The notes: a model not told the origin generated them from the sequence alone. A stretch of 64,000 bases of DNA from Nocardioides carbamazepini (GCF_024614185.1 NZ_JAHTLF010000016.1:496001-560000); one strand, 5' to 3'; positions 38,228 through 47,032 are shown, counted from the first letter of the stretch. Numbers and translations are program-made.

Positions 38228-39135
38228 CGGACAGACTCCTTCTGGCTCGTCATCTCGAAGAAGACCTCCTCGAGGCTGCGCTCGGCAGCGGTGATCTCGT
38301 GGACGTCGATGCCGGCGCCGACCAGCGCCCGGGTGACGTCGGGGGCCCGGTCGGCGGGCAGGGTCAGCAGGAGGGCGCCATCGGCCTCCCGGCGTACGCC
38401 GTCGTCGCCGGCCAGCCGCATCGCGACGGCCAGCGCCTCCGGCTCGGGGGTTGCGCGGATCCGCAGCGAGACGCCGCCGCGGAGCTCGGCGACCCCTGCC
38501 TCACGCAGCAGCCGACCGTCGTGGATGACCCCGACGCGGTGGCAGATCTCCTGCACCTCCGCCAGCATGTGGCTGGACAGCAGGACGGTCTGGCCGCCGC
38601 GGGCGAGGTCGACGACGAGGGCGCGCATGTCGGCCATGCCGGCCGGGTCGAGGCCGTTGGTCGGCTCGTCGAGGATGATCAGCTCGGGGTCGCCCATCAG
38701 AGCGGCCGCGACGCCGAGCCGCTGCTTCATGCCCAGGGAGTAGCCCTTGAACCTGTCGTCGCCCCGGCCGGCGAGGTCGACCCGCTCCAGGACCCGCTCC
38801 ACCTCGGCGTCGGACAGCCCGCGGTGCCGGGCCAGGACGCGCAGGTTGGCGCGGCCGGAGAGGTACGGGTGGAAGCCGGGGCCCTCGATGAGGGCGCCGA
38901 CGGAGCCGTCGCCCCGTCCGGCCGTGATCCGCGCCGACCCGGAGGTGGGCCGGACCAGGCCGAGCAGCATCCGCAGGGTCGTGGTCTTCCCGGCGCCGTT
39001 GGGCCCCAGGAAGCCGTAGACCTCGCCGCGCCGCACGGTCATCGTGACCTTGTCCACGGCGACCCGGTCGCCGTAGACCTTCGTGAGGTTCTCGGTGCTC
39101 GCCACCGGTGTGTTCGCTGTCGTTGGGGTGCTCAT
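38224..39135 (-). CDS. ABC transporter ATPase partner of the ABC-2 permease
   Basis: 303 residues. Walker A GFLGPNGAGKTTTLRMLLG, signature YSLGMKQRLGVAAAL, Walker B LIILDEPTNGLDP and H-loop SSHML are intact. The order and C-terminal extension (ITAAERSLEEVFFEMT) are typical of drug/lantibiotic-type export ATPases. ATG 39135 follows GGGAGCC, though the ribosome site is close; GTG 39144 is a possible alternative start. Divergent from a two-component system likely to control it. Confidence 0.9.
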   Translation of the reverse strand: MSTPTTANTPVASTENLTKVYGDRVAVDKVTMTVRRGEVYGFLGPNGAGKTTTLRMLLGLVRPTSGSARITAGRGDGSVGALIEGPGFHPYLSGRANLRVLARHRGLSDAEVERVLERVDLAGRGDDRFKGYSLGMKQRLGVAAALMGDPELIILDEPTNGLDPAGMADMRALVVDLARGGQTVLLSSHMLAEVQEICHRVGVIHDGRLLREAGVAELRGGVSLRIRATPEPEALAVAMRLAGDDGVRREADGALLLTLPADRAPDVTRALVGAGIDVHEITAAERSLEEVFFEMTSQKESVR

Positions 39136-39192
39136 GGCTCCCACCGTCGTCGGCCGGGGCCGTTCGCGCGTCCGCCGTGCGGAGGTGATGGG

Positions 39193-39235
39193 GTACGCGA
39201 TCCTGCGTACGACGGCGGCGCCCGTCGACGTACGC
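39193..39235. promoter_or_regulatory. GTACGC half-sites between exporter and two-component genes
   Basis: GTACGC at 39193-39198 and its complement GCGTAC at 39205-39210 form a dyad with a 6-base centre; a third GTACGC is at 39230-39235. They lie in the divergent region. Candidate binding sites for the LuxR-type regulator encoded at 40400. Confidence 0.4.
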
Positions 39236-39254
39236 CCGAGGGCGCCGGGCGTTC

Positions 39255-39260
39255 TAGCCT
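39255..39260 (+). promoter_or_regulatory. Predicted -10 of leaderless kinase gene
   Basis: TAGCCT (TANNNT pattern) is followed by six bases and ATG 39267, with no Shine-Dalgarno. Prediction only. Confidence 0.4.
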
Positions 39261-39266
39261 CGCTGC

Positions 39267-40403
39267 ATGACCCATCCGACCGTCCACCGGACGACGCATC
39301 CCACGGTGGCCGAGCTGACCCGCGCCCACCGCTCGTGGTGGCCCTGGGCCGTGCTCGTCATCGTGCTGCTCGGGACCGCGGCCTCCAACGGCAAGAACGA
39401 CGTGGACCACCCGGTGCCGCTCGGCGTGCTCCTCGTCGTCGTCGCGACCCTGCCGGCCGTGCTGCCGCCGCTGTCCGGTCGGCTCGCTGGGGTCTCGCTC
39501 GTCGGGTCGGGCGCGCTGTGCGGTCTCTACTTCGCCCTCGGGTACGCCGACGGGCCGGTCTTCCTCGCGCTGCCGGTCGTCACCTTCCTGGTCGCGGCGG
39601 CGGTCCCGGTCGCGCGCTGGCTGCCCGGTGCGCTGGTGGGTGTCGGGCTGCTGGCGGCCGGGCTGTGGGCGCGCTGGGAGTGGCATGCCGACGAGCCGCA
39701 CAAGAGCCTGTGGCAGGCCATCGGCATGCTCGGCGTGGTGCTGGCCGCGGGCGCCGTGGCGACCGCCACCCGGAATCGGTTCGAGGCGCGCGCCGAGCGG
39801 GTCGAGCGGGCCGCGACCGAGGAGCGGCTGCGGATGGCGCAGGACCTGCACGACGGCGTCGGGCACGGCCTCGCGGTGATCGCCATGCAGGCCGGCGTGG
39901 CACTGCACGTGCTGGATCGGGACCCGGCCGCGGCGCGGGCCAGCCTCGAGGCGATCCGCTCGACCAGCCGCGAGGCGCTCGAGGTGCTGCGGGTCGAGCT
40001 GGCGACGATCGCGGGGGAGTCCGCCCCGCGGCGCCCCGCGGCCGGGGTCGAGGCGATCCCCGCCCTGGTGGACCGGGTGCGGGCCGCGGGCCTGCGGGTC
40101 GACGTCGTCGGTGAGCCCGGCGAGGTCGACGCGCCGACCGGCGAGGTCGCGTACGCCGTCGTGCAGGAGTCGCTCACCAACGTGCTGCGTCATGCCGCGG
40201 CCGGCGCCGCCACCGTGGCCTGGGAGCGGGGCGCCGGCACCCTCGCCCTCCGTGTCTCCGACGACGGCCGCGGCGGCGCGGTGCAGGATGAGGGCATGGG
40301 CATCGGCGGCATGCGGGCACGGGTGACCGCGATCGGCGGCACGTTCCGGGCCGGACCGCTGGAGCACGGCGGGTTCGAGGTCACCGCGGTGCTGCCCGTA
40401 TGA
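39267..40403 (+). CDS. Sensor histidine kinase (HisKA_3 type)
   Basis: 378 residues. Four or five membrane segments (27-40, 53-70, 76-92, 98-115, 120-135, with a last hydrophobic stretch 152-167), no separate sensor domain, then the dimerisation box EERLRMAQDLHDGVGHGLAV with phospho-His195. The ATPase part shows VVQESLTNVLRHA and VSDDGRGG and GMGIGGMRARV. This compact intramembrane-sensing type commonly pairs with neighbouring ABC exporters and responds to envelope stress or antimicrobials. It overlaps the regulator gene (ATGA). Confidence 0.9.
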   Translation: MTHPTVHRTTHPTVAELTRAHRSWWPWAVLVIVLLGTAASNGKNDVDHPVPLGVLLVVVATLPAVLPPLSGRLAGVSLVGSGALCGLYFALGYADGPVFLALPVVTFLVAAAVPVARWLPGALVGVGLLAAGLWARWEWHADEPHKSLWQAIGMLGVVLAAGAVATATRNRFEARAERVERAATEERLRMAQDLHDGVGHGLAVIAMQAGVALHVLDRDPAAARASLEAIRSTSREALEVLRVELATIAGESAPRRPAAGVEAIPALVDRVRAAGLRVDVVGEPGEVDAPTGEVAYAVVQESLTNVLRHAAAGAATVAWERGAGTLALRVSDDGRGGAVQDEGMGIGGMRARVTAIGGTFRAGPLEHGGFEVTAVLPV

Positions 40404-41092
40404 ACCACCCCGCGGAGACGCCGATGAGAGACCCCACGGCGCCGATCCGGGTCGCGCTCGTCGACGACCAGCCGCTGGTGCGGATGGGGCTGGGCACGCT
40501 CGTCGCGGCCGAGCCCGACCTCGAGCTCGCCGGTGAGGCGGCCGACGGGCGCGAGGGACTGGCCCTGATCCGTCGTACCCGGCCCGATGTCGTCCTCTGC
40601 GACATCCGGATGCCGGTCCTGGACGGCCTCGGCCTGCTCGCCGAGGTCGCGGCCGACCCGGCGCTGGCGGCGGTGAAGGTCGTGATGCTGACGACCTTCG
40701 AGCTCGACGAGTACGTCTTCGAGGCCCTCCGCAACGGCGCCAGCGGGTTCCTGCTCAAGGACGCCGAGCCGACCGCGATCCTCGGCGCGGTCCGGGTCGT
40801 CGCGGACGGCGGCTCGCTGCTCGCGCCGTCGGTGACCCGCACCGTCATCGATCACTTCGGCGCGAGCCGGCCCGAGCGTCCACACCCGCGGCTCGGCGAC
40901 CTCACCGAGCGGGAGCGCGAGATCCTCGGCTGGGTCGCCACCGGCAGGTCGAACGGGGAGATCGCCGAGGCGCTGGTCGTCAGTCCCGACACGGTCCGCA
41001 CCCACGTCAGCCGGGCCATGGTCAAGCTGCAGGCCCGCGACCGCGCCCAGCTCGTCGTGTTCGCGATCGAGTCGGGGCTACGACGCCCGTGA
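40400..41092 (+). CDS. LuxR/NarL-family response regulator
   Basis: 230 residues. Receiver domain with acidic pair Asp22/Asp23, phospho-Asp68 (VVLCDIRMP), conserved Thr (MLTTFE) and Lys in GFLLKDAEP. The LuxR helix-turn-helix is at about 165-225 (LTEREREILGWVATGRSN, SPDTVRTHVSRAMVKL). Coupled to the kinase; the divergent exporter 38224-39135 and the GTACGC sites are its likely targets. Its end overlaps the tail of the convergent gene by 15 bases. Confidence 0.92.
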   Translation: MNHPAETPMRDPTAPIRVALVDDQPLVRMGLGTLVAAEPDLELAGEAADGREGLALIRRTRPDVVLCDIRMPVLDGLGLLAEVAADPALAAVKVVMLTTFELDEYVFEALRNGASGFLLKDAEPTAILGAVRVVADGGSLLAPSVTRTVIDHFGASRPERPHPRLGDLTEREREILGWVATGRSNGEIAEALVVSPDTVRTHVSRAMVKLQARDRAQLVVFAIESGLRRP

Positions 41093-41758
41093 GCGCACGT
41101 CGTCCGGCACACCGAGGCCGGGCACGTTGTCGGCGGCGGGAACGGGCGCGCCGATGGTCCGGCGGATCGGCACGTGGCCGCCCCAGACGCCCGCCTCGAC
41201 GTCCTCCGGGTCGTCGACGGGGCCGCCGGCGCGGGCCTTCATCGACGCCTCGTGGAGCGGTACGGCGAGCACGGCCGTGGCCGCCAGCTCCTTGCGGGTG
41301 CTCGGTCGCAGGGTCGCCGCGCGGCCGGGGATCATGTGGTCCACGATGAGGTCGAGGGCGTGCCTCCGCTCGCCGGGGTCGTCGACGAGCCGCGCCCGGC
41401 CGATGACGACGGCCGAGCGGTAGTTCATCGAGTGGTGGAAGGCCGAGCGGGCGGCGACCAGGCCGTCGAGCTCGGTGACGGTGACGCAGACGGTCGCCTC
41501 CGCGGACTCCCGCAGCCAGCGGGCCGCGACCGAGCCGTGGACGTAGAGCGTGCCGTCCTCGTCGGGGCCGTCGACGTCGAGCGCGTACGCCGCCGGCAGC
41601 ACGATCGGGTGGTCGCCGATCGTGACGCCGAGGTGGGCGACCAGGCCGTCGGCGAGCAGCGCGAGGAGCTCGGCGCGGTCGGCCACCGCCCGGTTGCGGC
41701 CGCGCCGCACCCGGGTGCGGTCGGTGGGCTCCAGTGGCTGGGTGGTCGGCGTGCTCAT
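41078..41758 (-). CDS. Pyridoxamine 5'-phosphate oxidase-related flavin protein
   Basis: 226 residues. The split-barrel FMN fold is indicated by HLGVTIGDHPIVLPAAYALD, LYVHGSVAARWLRES, VCVTVTELDGLVAARSAFHH and NYRSAVVIGRARLVDD. This pattern is that of the NimA/HmuY-type PPOX proteins, which act on flavin-dependent reductions; the substrate is unknown. ATG 41758 follows GACGAT with six bases, so it may be leaderless. Divergent from a MocR gene. Confidence 0.82.
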   Translation of the reverse strand: MSTPTTQPLEPTDRTRVRRGRNRAVADRAELLALLADGLVAHLGVTIGDHPIVLPAAYALDVDGPDEDGTLYVHGSVAARWLRESAEATVCVTVTELDGLVAARSAFHHSMNYRSAVVIGRARLVDDPGERRHALDLIVDHMIPGRAATLRPSTRKELAATAVLAVPLHEASMKARAGGPVDDPEDVEAGVWGGHVPIRRTIGAPVPAADNVPGLGVPDDVRSRAS

Positions 41759-41776
41759 GGCACCATCGTCGGAGAC

Positions 41777-41826
41777 AAGTGGCCTGTCTGCACGGGCCAG
41801 TTCCCACAGTTCTTGGCAGGCCACTT
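41777..41826. promoter_or_regulatory. Inverted 10-bp repeats between PPOX and mocR genes
   Basis: AAGTGGCCTG (41777-41786) and CAGGCCACTT (41817-41826) are perfect inverted repeats 30 bases apart. The right arm touches the TTG start of the regulator; the left arm lies just upstream of the PPOX -10. Candidate MocR operator for both genes. Confidence 0.55.
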
Positions 41827-43160
41827 TGCTTCCCGTCCGACTCGACCGTGCCGACCCCCGTCCGCTCGGCACCCAGCTCGCCGACCAGGTCCGGCAGCTG
41901 GTGCTCGACGGCGCCCTCGCCCGCCACGACCCGATGCCCGCGACCCGGCGCCTCGCGGCCGACCTCGGCGTCTCGCGCTCGGTGGTCGAGCAGGCCTTCG
42001 ACCAGCTCCTCGCCGAGGGCTGGCTCGAGGCACGACGGGGCTCGGGCACCTGGGTCGCCGGCGGCCCGGCCGGCCATCACGCGGCACCTGCCCGCCGTCG
42101 TACCCCGGCCCGGGAGCGGGCGCTGGTCCTGCTCGACGCCGGCACGCCGTGGATCGACCCGCGCCACCAGGCGGTGTGGCGGCGGGCCTGGCGGGAGGTG
42201 TCGGTGGCCACCCCGCCGCGGGGCTACGACGACCCGCGCGGCCTGCCCGAGCTGCGCACGCTCCTCGCGGAGCGGTTGGGGCGTACCCGCGGCCTCGCCG
42301 TCGACGCGGACCGGGTCCGGCTCACGGGCGGCACCACCGCCGGGCTGCGGCACCTGCTCGCGGTCCTGCCGCCCGGCGCGGTCGCCCTGGAGGACCCCGG
42401 CTACCGCGCGGCGGTCGCTACCGCGCGCGAGGCCGGCCGGAGCGTGCGGGACCTGCCGGCGCTCGACCCGGTGACCGACCTCGCCGGCTGCGCGGCGGCG
42501 TACGTCACTCCGGCCCACCAGCACCCCCTCGGCCGGGTGCTGCCCGCGGCCGACCGGCTGCGCCTGCTGGCGACCGCCCACCGCGACGACGCGCTCGTCG
42601 TGGAGGACGACTACGACTCCGAGTTCCGCTACGACGTCGCGCCGGTCCCGGCGCTCGCCTCGCTCGACCGCGGCCGGGTCGCCTATCTCGGAACCGCGTC
42701 CAAGGCGATCCTGCCCTCCCTGCGCCTGGGCTGGGCGGTCGTGCCCGACCACCTGCTCGACGCCTTCGACGCCCACCGCGCGCTCACCCACGACGTCCCC
42801 CCGTGGCCGGTGCAGCGAGCGCTGGTCACCCTGCTCCGCGACGGGTACGTCGACGCCGTCGTCCGCTCCGCGCGCCGGGTCTACGCCGAGCGCGCGCCGC
42901 GGGTGGTGGCGGCCCTCTCGCCGTACGCCCAGCTGGCCGGTCCGGTCGCCGGGATGTACTCCGCCTGGCTGCTGCCGCACGCCCGCGCCGTCCGGGTCCA
43001 CGCCGCCGCCGAGCGGGCGGGGTTCGGGGTCAACCTGCTGCGCGACTACTGCCGCACGGCCCGGCTCAGCGGCCTCGTCGTGGGGTTCGGTGGCCCGACC
43101 GACGAGGAGCTGGACCGGGCGCTGGAGGTGCTGGTGGGGGCGCTGCGCTCTTGCAACTAA
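41826..43160 (+). CDS. MocR/PdxR-type GntR-aminotransferase regulator
   Basis: 444 residues from TTG 41826. The wHTH is at residues 8-75 (GTQLADQVRQLVLDGAL, PATRRLAADLGVSRSVVEQA, GWLEARRGSGTWVA). The aminotransferase domain follows, with the PLP lysine in YLGTASKAILPSLRLGW, VVEDDYDSEFRYD and GMYSAWLLP. TTG was preferred because family proteins start just before PLG-TQLADQVR; an in-frame ATG at 41757 would overlap the opposite gene. MocR proteins sense PLP or related amines and usually control vitamin B6 genes. Confidence 0.85.
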   Translation: MLPVRLDRADPRPLGTQLADQVRQLVLDGALARHDPMPATRRLAADLGVSRSVVEQAFDQLLAEGWLEARRGSGTWVAGGPAGHHAAPARRRTPARERALVLLDAGTPWIDPRHQAVWRRAWREVSVATPPRGYDDPRGLPELRTLLAERLGRTRGLAVDADRVRLTGGTTAGLRHLLAVLPPGAVALEDPGYRAAVATAREAGRSVRDLPALDPVTDLAGCAAAYVTPAHQHPLGRVLPAADRLRLLATAHRDDALVVEDDYDSEFRYDVAPVPALASLDRGRVAYLGTASKAILPSLRLGWAVVPDHLLDAFDAHRALTHDVPPWPVQRALVTLLRDGYVDAVVRSARRVYAERAPRVVAALSPYAQLAGPVAGMYSAWLLPHARAVRVHAAAERAGFGVNLLRDYCRTARLSGLVVGFGGPTDEELDRALEVLVGALRSCN

Positions 43161-43231
43161 GGGTTACGTACGCGATATGGGACTGGTGGGGCCCATGTGG
43201 TGGACAACCGTGCTGTAACACTTAGTTACAA
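43151..43231. terminator. Imperfect inverted repeat holding both convergent stop codons
   Basis: 43151-43167 (TTGCAACTAAGGGTTAC) and 43215-43231 (GTAACACTTAGTTACAA) are inverted repeats, 15 of 17 matching, 47 bases apart. Each arm contains the TAA stop of one converging gene; TAA is rare here. Possible terminator; see findings. Confidence 0.5.
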
Positions 43232-44461
43232 GCGGCTGGCGCTGATCCGCACCGGCCGACCCGCGACGTAGCCCGCCCCGATCTGGATCACGCCGATCCC
43301 GGCGAGCAGGGCACAGGGGAGCCGCCAGCTGCCGCTGGCATCGTGCAGGATGCCGACGAGGAGCGGCCCGCCGGCGGCGATGAGGTAGCCGATGCTCTGC
43401 GCCATCGTCGACAGGGACGCCGTGTCGGCAGTCGAGGTCGTGCGCAGGGCGAAGAACGACAGCGTCACCGGGAACACCGCGCCGCCGGCCCCGAGCAGGG
43501 CCGCCCACAGCCAGGCGCCGTCGGCGGGGGCGAGCCACAGGCCGGTCCAGCCGAGCATGGTCAGTGCGGTGAGCGCCACGACCAGGTGCCCCTGGTGTCG
43601 CAGCCGCACCGCGAGGCTCGGGGCGAGGAAGAAGAACGGGACGCCGATGGTGATGCTCACCGCCAGCAGCAGGCCGGCGGTCTCGTCGCTGAACCCCGCG
43701 GCGGCGTACACGCTGGGGAGCCAGCTCATCATCACGTATGCGTAGAGCGACTGGGCGCCGAAGAGCACGGTGACCGCCCAGGCCGTGGGGCTGCGCCAGA
43801 GGGGGGTGCGGCGGACCTCGGCGCGGCGCGGATCGCGCCGACGGCAGTACGGCGCCCAGGCGAGCGCCGCGGCGAGGGCGGTCAGGGCCCAGACGCCCAG
43901 GCCGACGCGCCAGCTGCCGGCGGCGTTGGCGATCGGCACCGTCGTGGCCGCGCCGATCGCCGAGCCGAACGAGAGCACGGCGGTGTAGGCGCCGGTCATC
44001 ACGCCGATCCGGTGCGGGAAGTGCTCCTTGACGATGGCGGGGACCAGCACGTTGCCGAGCGCGATGCCGGCGCAGGCGACCGCGGTGCCGGCGACGAGGG
44101 CCGGGGTGCCGTCCAGGACGCGCAGCACCAGGCCGACCGTGAGCAGGCCGAGGGCGCCGACCAGGCCGCGGTCGACGCCGATCCACCGGGTGACCGCCAT
44201 CGCCGTCGCGCCGACGACGGCGAAGCAGAGCACGGGCAGCGACGTCAGCACGCCCTGGGTCGCGGCGGAGACGCCGAGATCGCCGAGGTGGTCGAGCAGC
44301 GCCCCGAGCGAGGTGATGGCCAGGCGGAGGTTGAAGGCGACGAGCAGGACGGCGACGACCAGGCCGATCCTCGCCCGGGCGGAGGGGCCGTTCGCCGGGG
44401 CGGAGCGGCCGCCGGATGCGCATTCGGGATCGGCGGCGGCATCATGGACGGAGGCGGACAT
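43226..44461 (-). CDS. MFS transporter, CynX/NimT type
   Basis: 411 residues with about 12 hydrophobic segments (IGLVVAVLLVAFNLRLAITS, TSLPVLCFAVVGAT, GLVGALGLLTVGLVLR, HRIGVMTGAYTAVLSFGSAI). The RxGxMTG block after segment four and the N-terminal NLRxAI fit the CynX/NimT branch (cyanate or nitroimidazole-like compounds). Ligand not determined. ATG 44461 follows CATCCT with six bases. Divergent from a FadR-type regulator. Confidence 0.82.
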   Translation of the reverse strand: MSASVHDAAADPECASGGRSAPANGPSARARIGLVVAVLLVAFNLRLAITSLGALLDHLGDLGVSAATQGVLTSLPVLCFAVVGATAMAVTRWIGVDRGLVGALGLLTVGLVLRVLDGTPALVAGTAVACAGIALGNVLVPAIVKEHFPHRIGVMTGAYTAVLSFGSAIGAATTVPIANAAGSWRVGLGVWALTALAAALAWAPYCRRRDPRRAEVRRTPLWRSPTAWAVTVLFGAQSLYAYVMMSWLPSVYAAAGFSDETAGLLLAVSITIGVPFFFLAPSLAVRLRHQGHLVVALTALTMLGWTGLWLAPADGAWLWAALLGAGGAVFPVTLSFFALRTTSTADTASLSTMAQSIGYLIAAGGPLLVGILHDASGSWRLPCALLAGIGVIQIGAGYVAGRPVRISASRL

Positions 44462-44487
44462 GCGTCTAGGATGACAGACATAGGATG

Positions 44488-44498
44488 ATTGGACCAAT
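44488..44498. promoter_or_regulatory. ATTGGACCAAT operator
   Basis: An 11-bp perfect palindrome with one central base lies between the divergent MFS and GntR genes, 15 bases before the regulator start. FadR/FCD regulators bind short dyads of this kind, so it is a strong candidate operator. Confidence 0.55.
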
Positions 44499-44512
44499 GA
44501 ACGGAGGTCGCC

Positions 44513-45169
44513 GTGCCCCTCGCCCCCACCACCCCCGCCTCGCTGGTCGACCAGGCCATCGACGGCATGCGTGCGCTGCTCGAGAGCGGTGAGTGGGAGG
44601 TCGGCACCCGGATCCCGCCCGAGCCCGCGCTCGCCGCGGCGCTCGGTGTCAGCCGCAACACCGTGCGGGAGGCCGTCAAGGCACTCGCCCACCTCGGTCT
44701 GCTGCAGGTCCGCCGCGGCGACGGCACCTATGTCGCCGCCACCACCGAGCTGCAGGCGCTGATGCACAAGCAGCTCGACCGGGTCGAGCTCGAGCACCTG
44801 CTGGAGGTGCGGCACGCGATCGAGGTGCGCGCGGCGGCGCTGGCCGCGGTGCGTCGTACCGACGACGACCTCGCCGTCCTGGACGCGATCATGGCCCGCC
44901 GCCGCGCCGCGGTCCGCGACGGCGACGGCCCGGGCTCCGTCGACGCCGACGTCGACTTCCACTGCGCCGTCGTCGCGACTGCCCACAACCCGCTGCTCGT
45001 CGAGCTCTACGACGGCCTGGTCCCGACCCTGCGCGCGAGCATCCAGCCCCTGACCGATTCCGACGTGCTCGCGGCCGAGCACGACGCGGTGCTGGCGGCG
45101 ATCCGGCAGGGCGACCCGGTCGCCGCGGCGGCGGCAGGCGAGGAGCTCCTCGACCACGTCGCGCGCTGA
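44513..45169 (+). CDS. FadR/GntR-family regulator with FCD domain
   Basis: 218 residues from GTG 44513, with GGAGG about 6 bases upstream. N-terminal wHTH (GTRIPPEPALAAALGVSRNT, REAVKALAHLGLLQVRRGDG, YVA) followed by an alpha-helical FCD ligand domain whose metal/ligand residues lie in EVRHAIEVRAAALAAVR, DVDFHCAVVATAHNPLL and EHDAVLAAIRQGD. Divergent from a CynX-type transporter, which it probably represses. Confidence 0.9.
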   Translation: MPLAPTTPASLVDQAIDGMRALLESGEWEVGTRIPPEPALAAALGVSRNTVREAVKALAHLGLLQVRRGDGTYVAATTELQALMHKQLDRVELEHLLEVRHAIEVRAAALAAVRRTDDDLAVLDAIMARRRAAVRDGDGPGSVDADVDFHCAVVATAHNPLLVELYDGLVPTLRASIQPLTDSDVLAAEHDAVLAAIRQGDPVAAAAAGEELLDHVAR

Positions 45170-45175
45170 CGGCAC

Positions 45176-46081
45176 TCAGCGCCGGGTGAGCTGCCCGCCG
45201 AGGATCGCGGCCAGCGCGAGGGCGAAGCCGGCCAGCTGGACCGGCCGGAGCGCCTCGCCGAGGACCAGCCAGCCGAGCGCGGCCGCGACGACGGGGGAGA
45301 GCAGCCCGAGCAGCGCGGTCGCGACGACCGGCAGCGACCCGAGGCCGCGGAACCAGAGCAGGTACGCCGCCAGCCCGCCGACCGCGCCCAGCCACAGGTA
45401 GCCGCCGGCCGCCGATCCGTCGATCGCGGGCGGCGCACCCTCGACGAGGAAGGTCAGGGGCAGCAGCACCAGGCCGCCGGCCGTCAGCAGCCAGCTCACC
45501 AGGACGCCGGAGCCCACCCCTTCGGGTCGCCCCCAGCGGCGGGTGAGGACGACGCCCGCGGCCATCGACAGCGCGCCGCCGAGCCCGGCGACGAGGCCGA
45601 CCGGGTCGAGTGCGGCCTCGGGGCCGATCACCACGAGCGCCACGCCGCCGACGCCGGCCACCGCCCAGCCGACCCGGGCCACGGTCGGGCTCTCGCCGAG
45701 CAGCGGGAGCGCGAGGGCGATCACGAGCAACGGCTGGACCGCGCCCACCGTGGCGGCGACGCCACCCGGCAGCCGCTCGGCCGCGACGAAGAGGAGCGGG
45801 AAGAAGATGCCGATGTTGAGGGCGCCCAGGACGAGAGAGCGCCACCACCACACGCCCTGCGGCAGGCGGCGGAGCACGACGAGCAGCAGCAGACCGGCCG
45901 GGAGGGCGCGCAGGAGGCCGGCGAAGAGCGGATGTCCCGGCGGCAGCAGCTCGGTGGTCACGAGATAGGTCGTGCCCCAGACCGCGGGCGCGAGTGCCGT
46001 GAGGGCGGTGAGTCCCGCGGTGCCGGGGGTGGGGGCGGCCCCCGTTGCCGGAGCCGGCGGCCGGAGCTCGGTCGTGGTCAT
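45176..46081 (-). CDS. EamA/DMT family transporter
   Basis: 301 residues, about ten membrane segments in two EamA halves (APAVWGTTYLVTTELLPPG, FFPLLFVAAERLPGGVAATV, VGAVQPLLVIALALPLLGES; LTAGGLVLLPLTFLVEG, GSLPVVATALLGLLSPVVAA, ALGWLVLGEALRP). These transport metabolites or drugs; substrate unknown. ATG 46081 follows GATGCT plus six bases. Divergent from a LysR regulator. Confidence 0.86.
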   Translation of the reverse strand: MTTTELRPPAPATGAAPTPGTAGLTALTALAPAVWGTTYLVTTELLPPGHPLFAGLLRALPAGLLLLVVLRRLPQGVWWWRSLVLGALNIGIFFPLLFVAAERLPGGVAATVGAVQPLLVIALALPLLGESPTVARVGWAVAGVGGVALVVIGPEAALDPVGLVAGLGGALSMAAGVVLTRRWGRPEGVGSGVLVSWLLTAGGLVLLPLTFLVEGAPPAIDGSAAGGYLWLGAVGGLAAYLLWFRGLGSLPVVATALLGLLSPVVAAALGWLVLGEALRPVQLAGFALALAAILGGQLTRR

Positions 46082-46132
46082 GGCACCAGCATCCGCCGTC
46101 CCTACTCATGAGTCCAACACATGCTTTTCATC

Positions 46133-46149
46133 TGATTGATCGTGAATCA
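46133..46149. promoter_or_regulatory. LysR-type box TGATT-N7-AATCA
   Basis: TGATT (46133-46137) and AATCA (46145-46149) form a dyad with T-N11-A spacing, 11 bases before the LysR start. LysR regulators commonly bind T-N11-A palindromes, so this is the likely site controlling both genes. Confidence 0.55.
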
Positions 46150-46159
46150 AGATTGATGG

Positions 46160-47032
46160 ATGGAGCTGCAGCAGATGAGGTACGTCATCGCGATCGCCGA
46201 GCACGGGACCTTCACCCGGGCCGCGGAGGCCTGCTTCGTCGTGCAATCCGCGCTCAGCCATCAGGTGGCGCGGCTGGAGCAGGAGCTCGGCGTACGCCTC
46301 TTCCACCGGACCAGCCGGCAGGTCCGGCTCAGCCCCGCCGGCCGGGCGTTCCTGCCCATCGCCCGGCAGTGCCTGGACGCCGCGGACCGGGCGCGGGCGG
46401 AGGTCGCCGCCGTGACCGGAGAGGTGCGGGGGCCGCTGTCGATCGGCGTCATCCCGACGGTGGCGGCGGTCGACGTACCCGCGGCGCTGCGCACGTTCCG
46501 TGAGCGCCATCCCCAGGTCCAGGTCCGGCTCACCAGCGGCAACAGTGACACCCACGTGCAGCAGGTCGCCGACGGAGCACTGGACCTGGCCTTCCTCGGG
46601 CTGCCGGAGGGATGGGAGATCACCGGCGTCACCGGCCGGCAGCTGGCTCGCGACCAGCACCGGGCCGTGATGGCGCCGGAGCACGCCCTGGCCGGCCGCT
46701 CCCGGCTGAGCCTCGCGCGCCTGGCCGGCGAGACCTTCGTCGACTTCCCGGCCGGCAGCACCGGGCGGCTCCAGGCCGACGGAGCGTTCGCGGACGCCGG
46801 GCTGCGCCGCGAGGTCAGCTTCGAGACCACCGACATGCTGCTGATGGGACGGATCCTGCGCGCCGGGCTCGCCGTCGCCCTCCTGGCGTCCACCTTCGTC
46901 GACCAGCTGCCCGGCCTGGTCGCCGTGCCCGTCACCCGGGCGCCGGTCCGCACCGAGCACGTCGTGTGGAGCCGGTTCGGTCCCGCTCCCGCCGCCGCTG
47001 CGTTCCTCGAGCAGGTCGGCATCGTGCTCTGA
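46160..47032 (+). CDS. LysR family transcriptional regulator
   Basis: 290 residues. The N-terminal wHTH reads MELQQMRYVIAIAEHGTFTR then AAEACFVVQSALSHQVARLE, followed by LFHRTSRQVRLSPAG; the type is close to YwfK/CynR-group regulators. The periplasmic-binding-like ligand domain covers about 92-290 (LSIGVIPTVAAVDV, LDLAFLGLP). Coinducer unknown. Divergent from the EamA transporter. Confidence 0.92.
   Translation: MELQQMRYVIAIAEHGTFTRAAEACFVVQSALSHQVARLEQELGVRLFHRTSRQVRLSPAGRAFLPIARQCLDAADRARAEVAAVTGEVRGPLSIGVIPTVAAVDVPAALRTFRERHPQVQVRLTSGNSDTHVQQVADGALDLAFLGLPEGWEITGVTGRQLARDQHRAVMAPEHALAGRSRLSLARLAGETFVDFPAGSTGRLQADGAFADAGLRREVSFETTDMLLMGRILRAGLAVALLASTFVDQLPGLVAVPVTRAPVRTEHVVWSRFGPAPAAAAFLEQVGIVL

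Noticed and set aside
39132..40367. Antisense frame over the kinase gene, and similar long frames elsewhere
   Set aside because: Low-complexity Arg/Gly/Pro/Ala translations opposite recognisable genes; no start signals or domains.
41757..41825. MocR start at ATG 41757
   Set aside because: It would overlap the start of the divergent gene and add 23 residues not seen in the family; TTG 41826 fits better.
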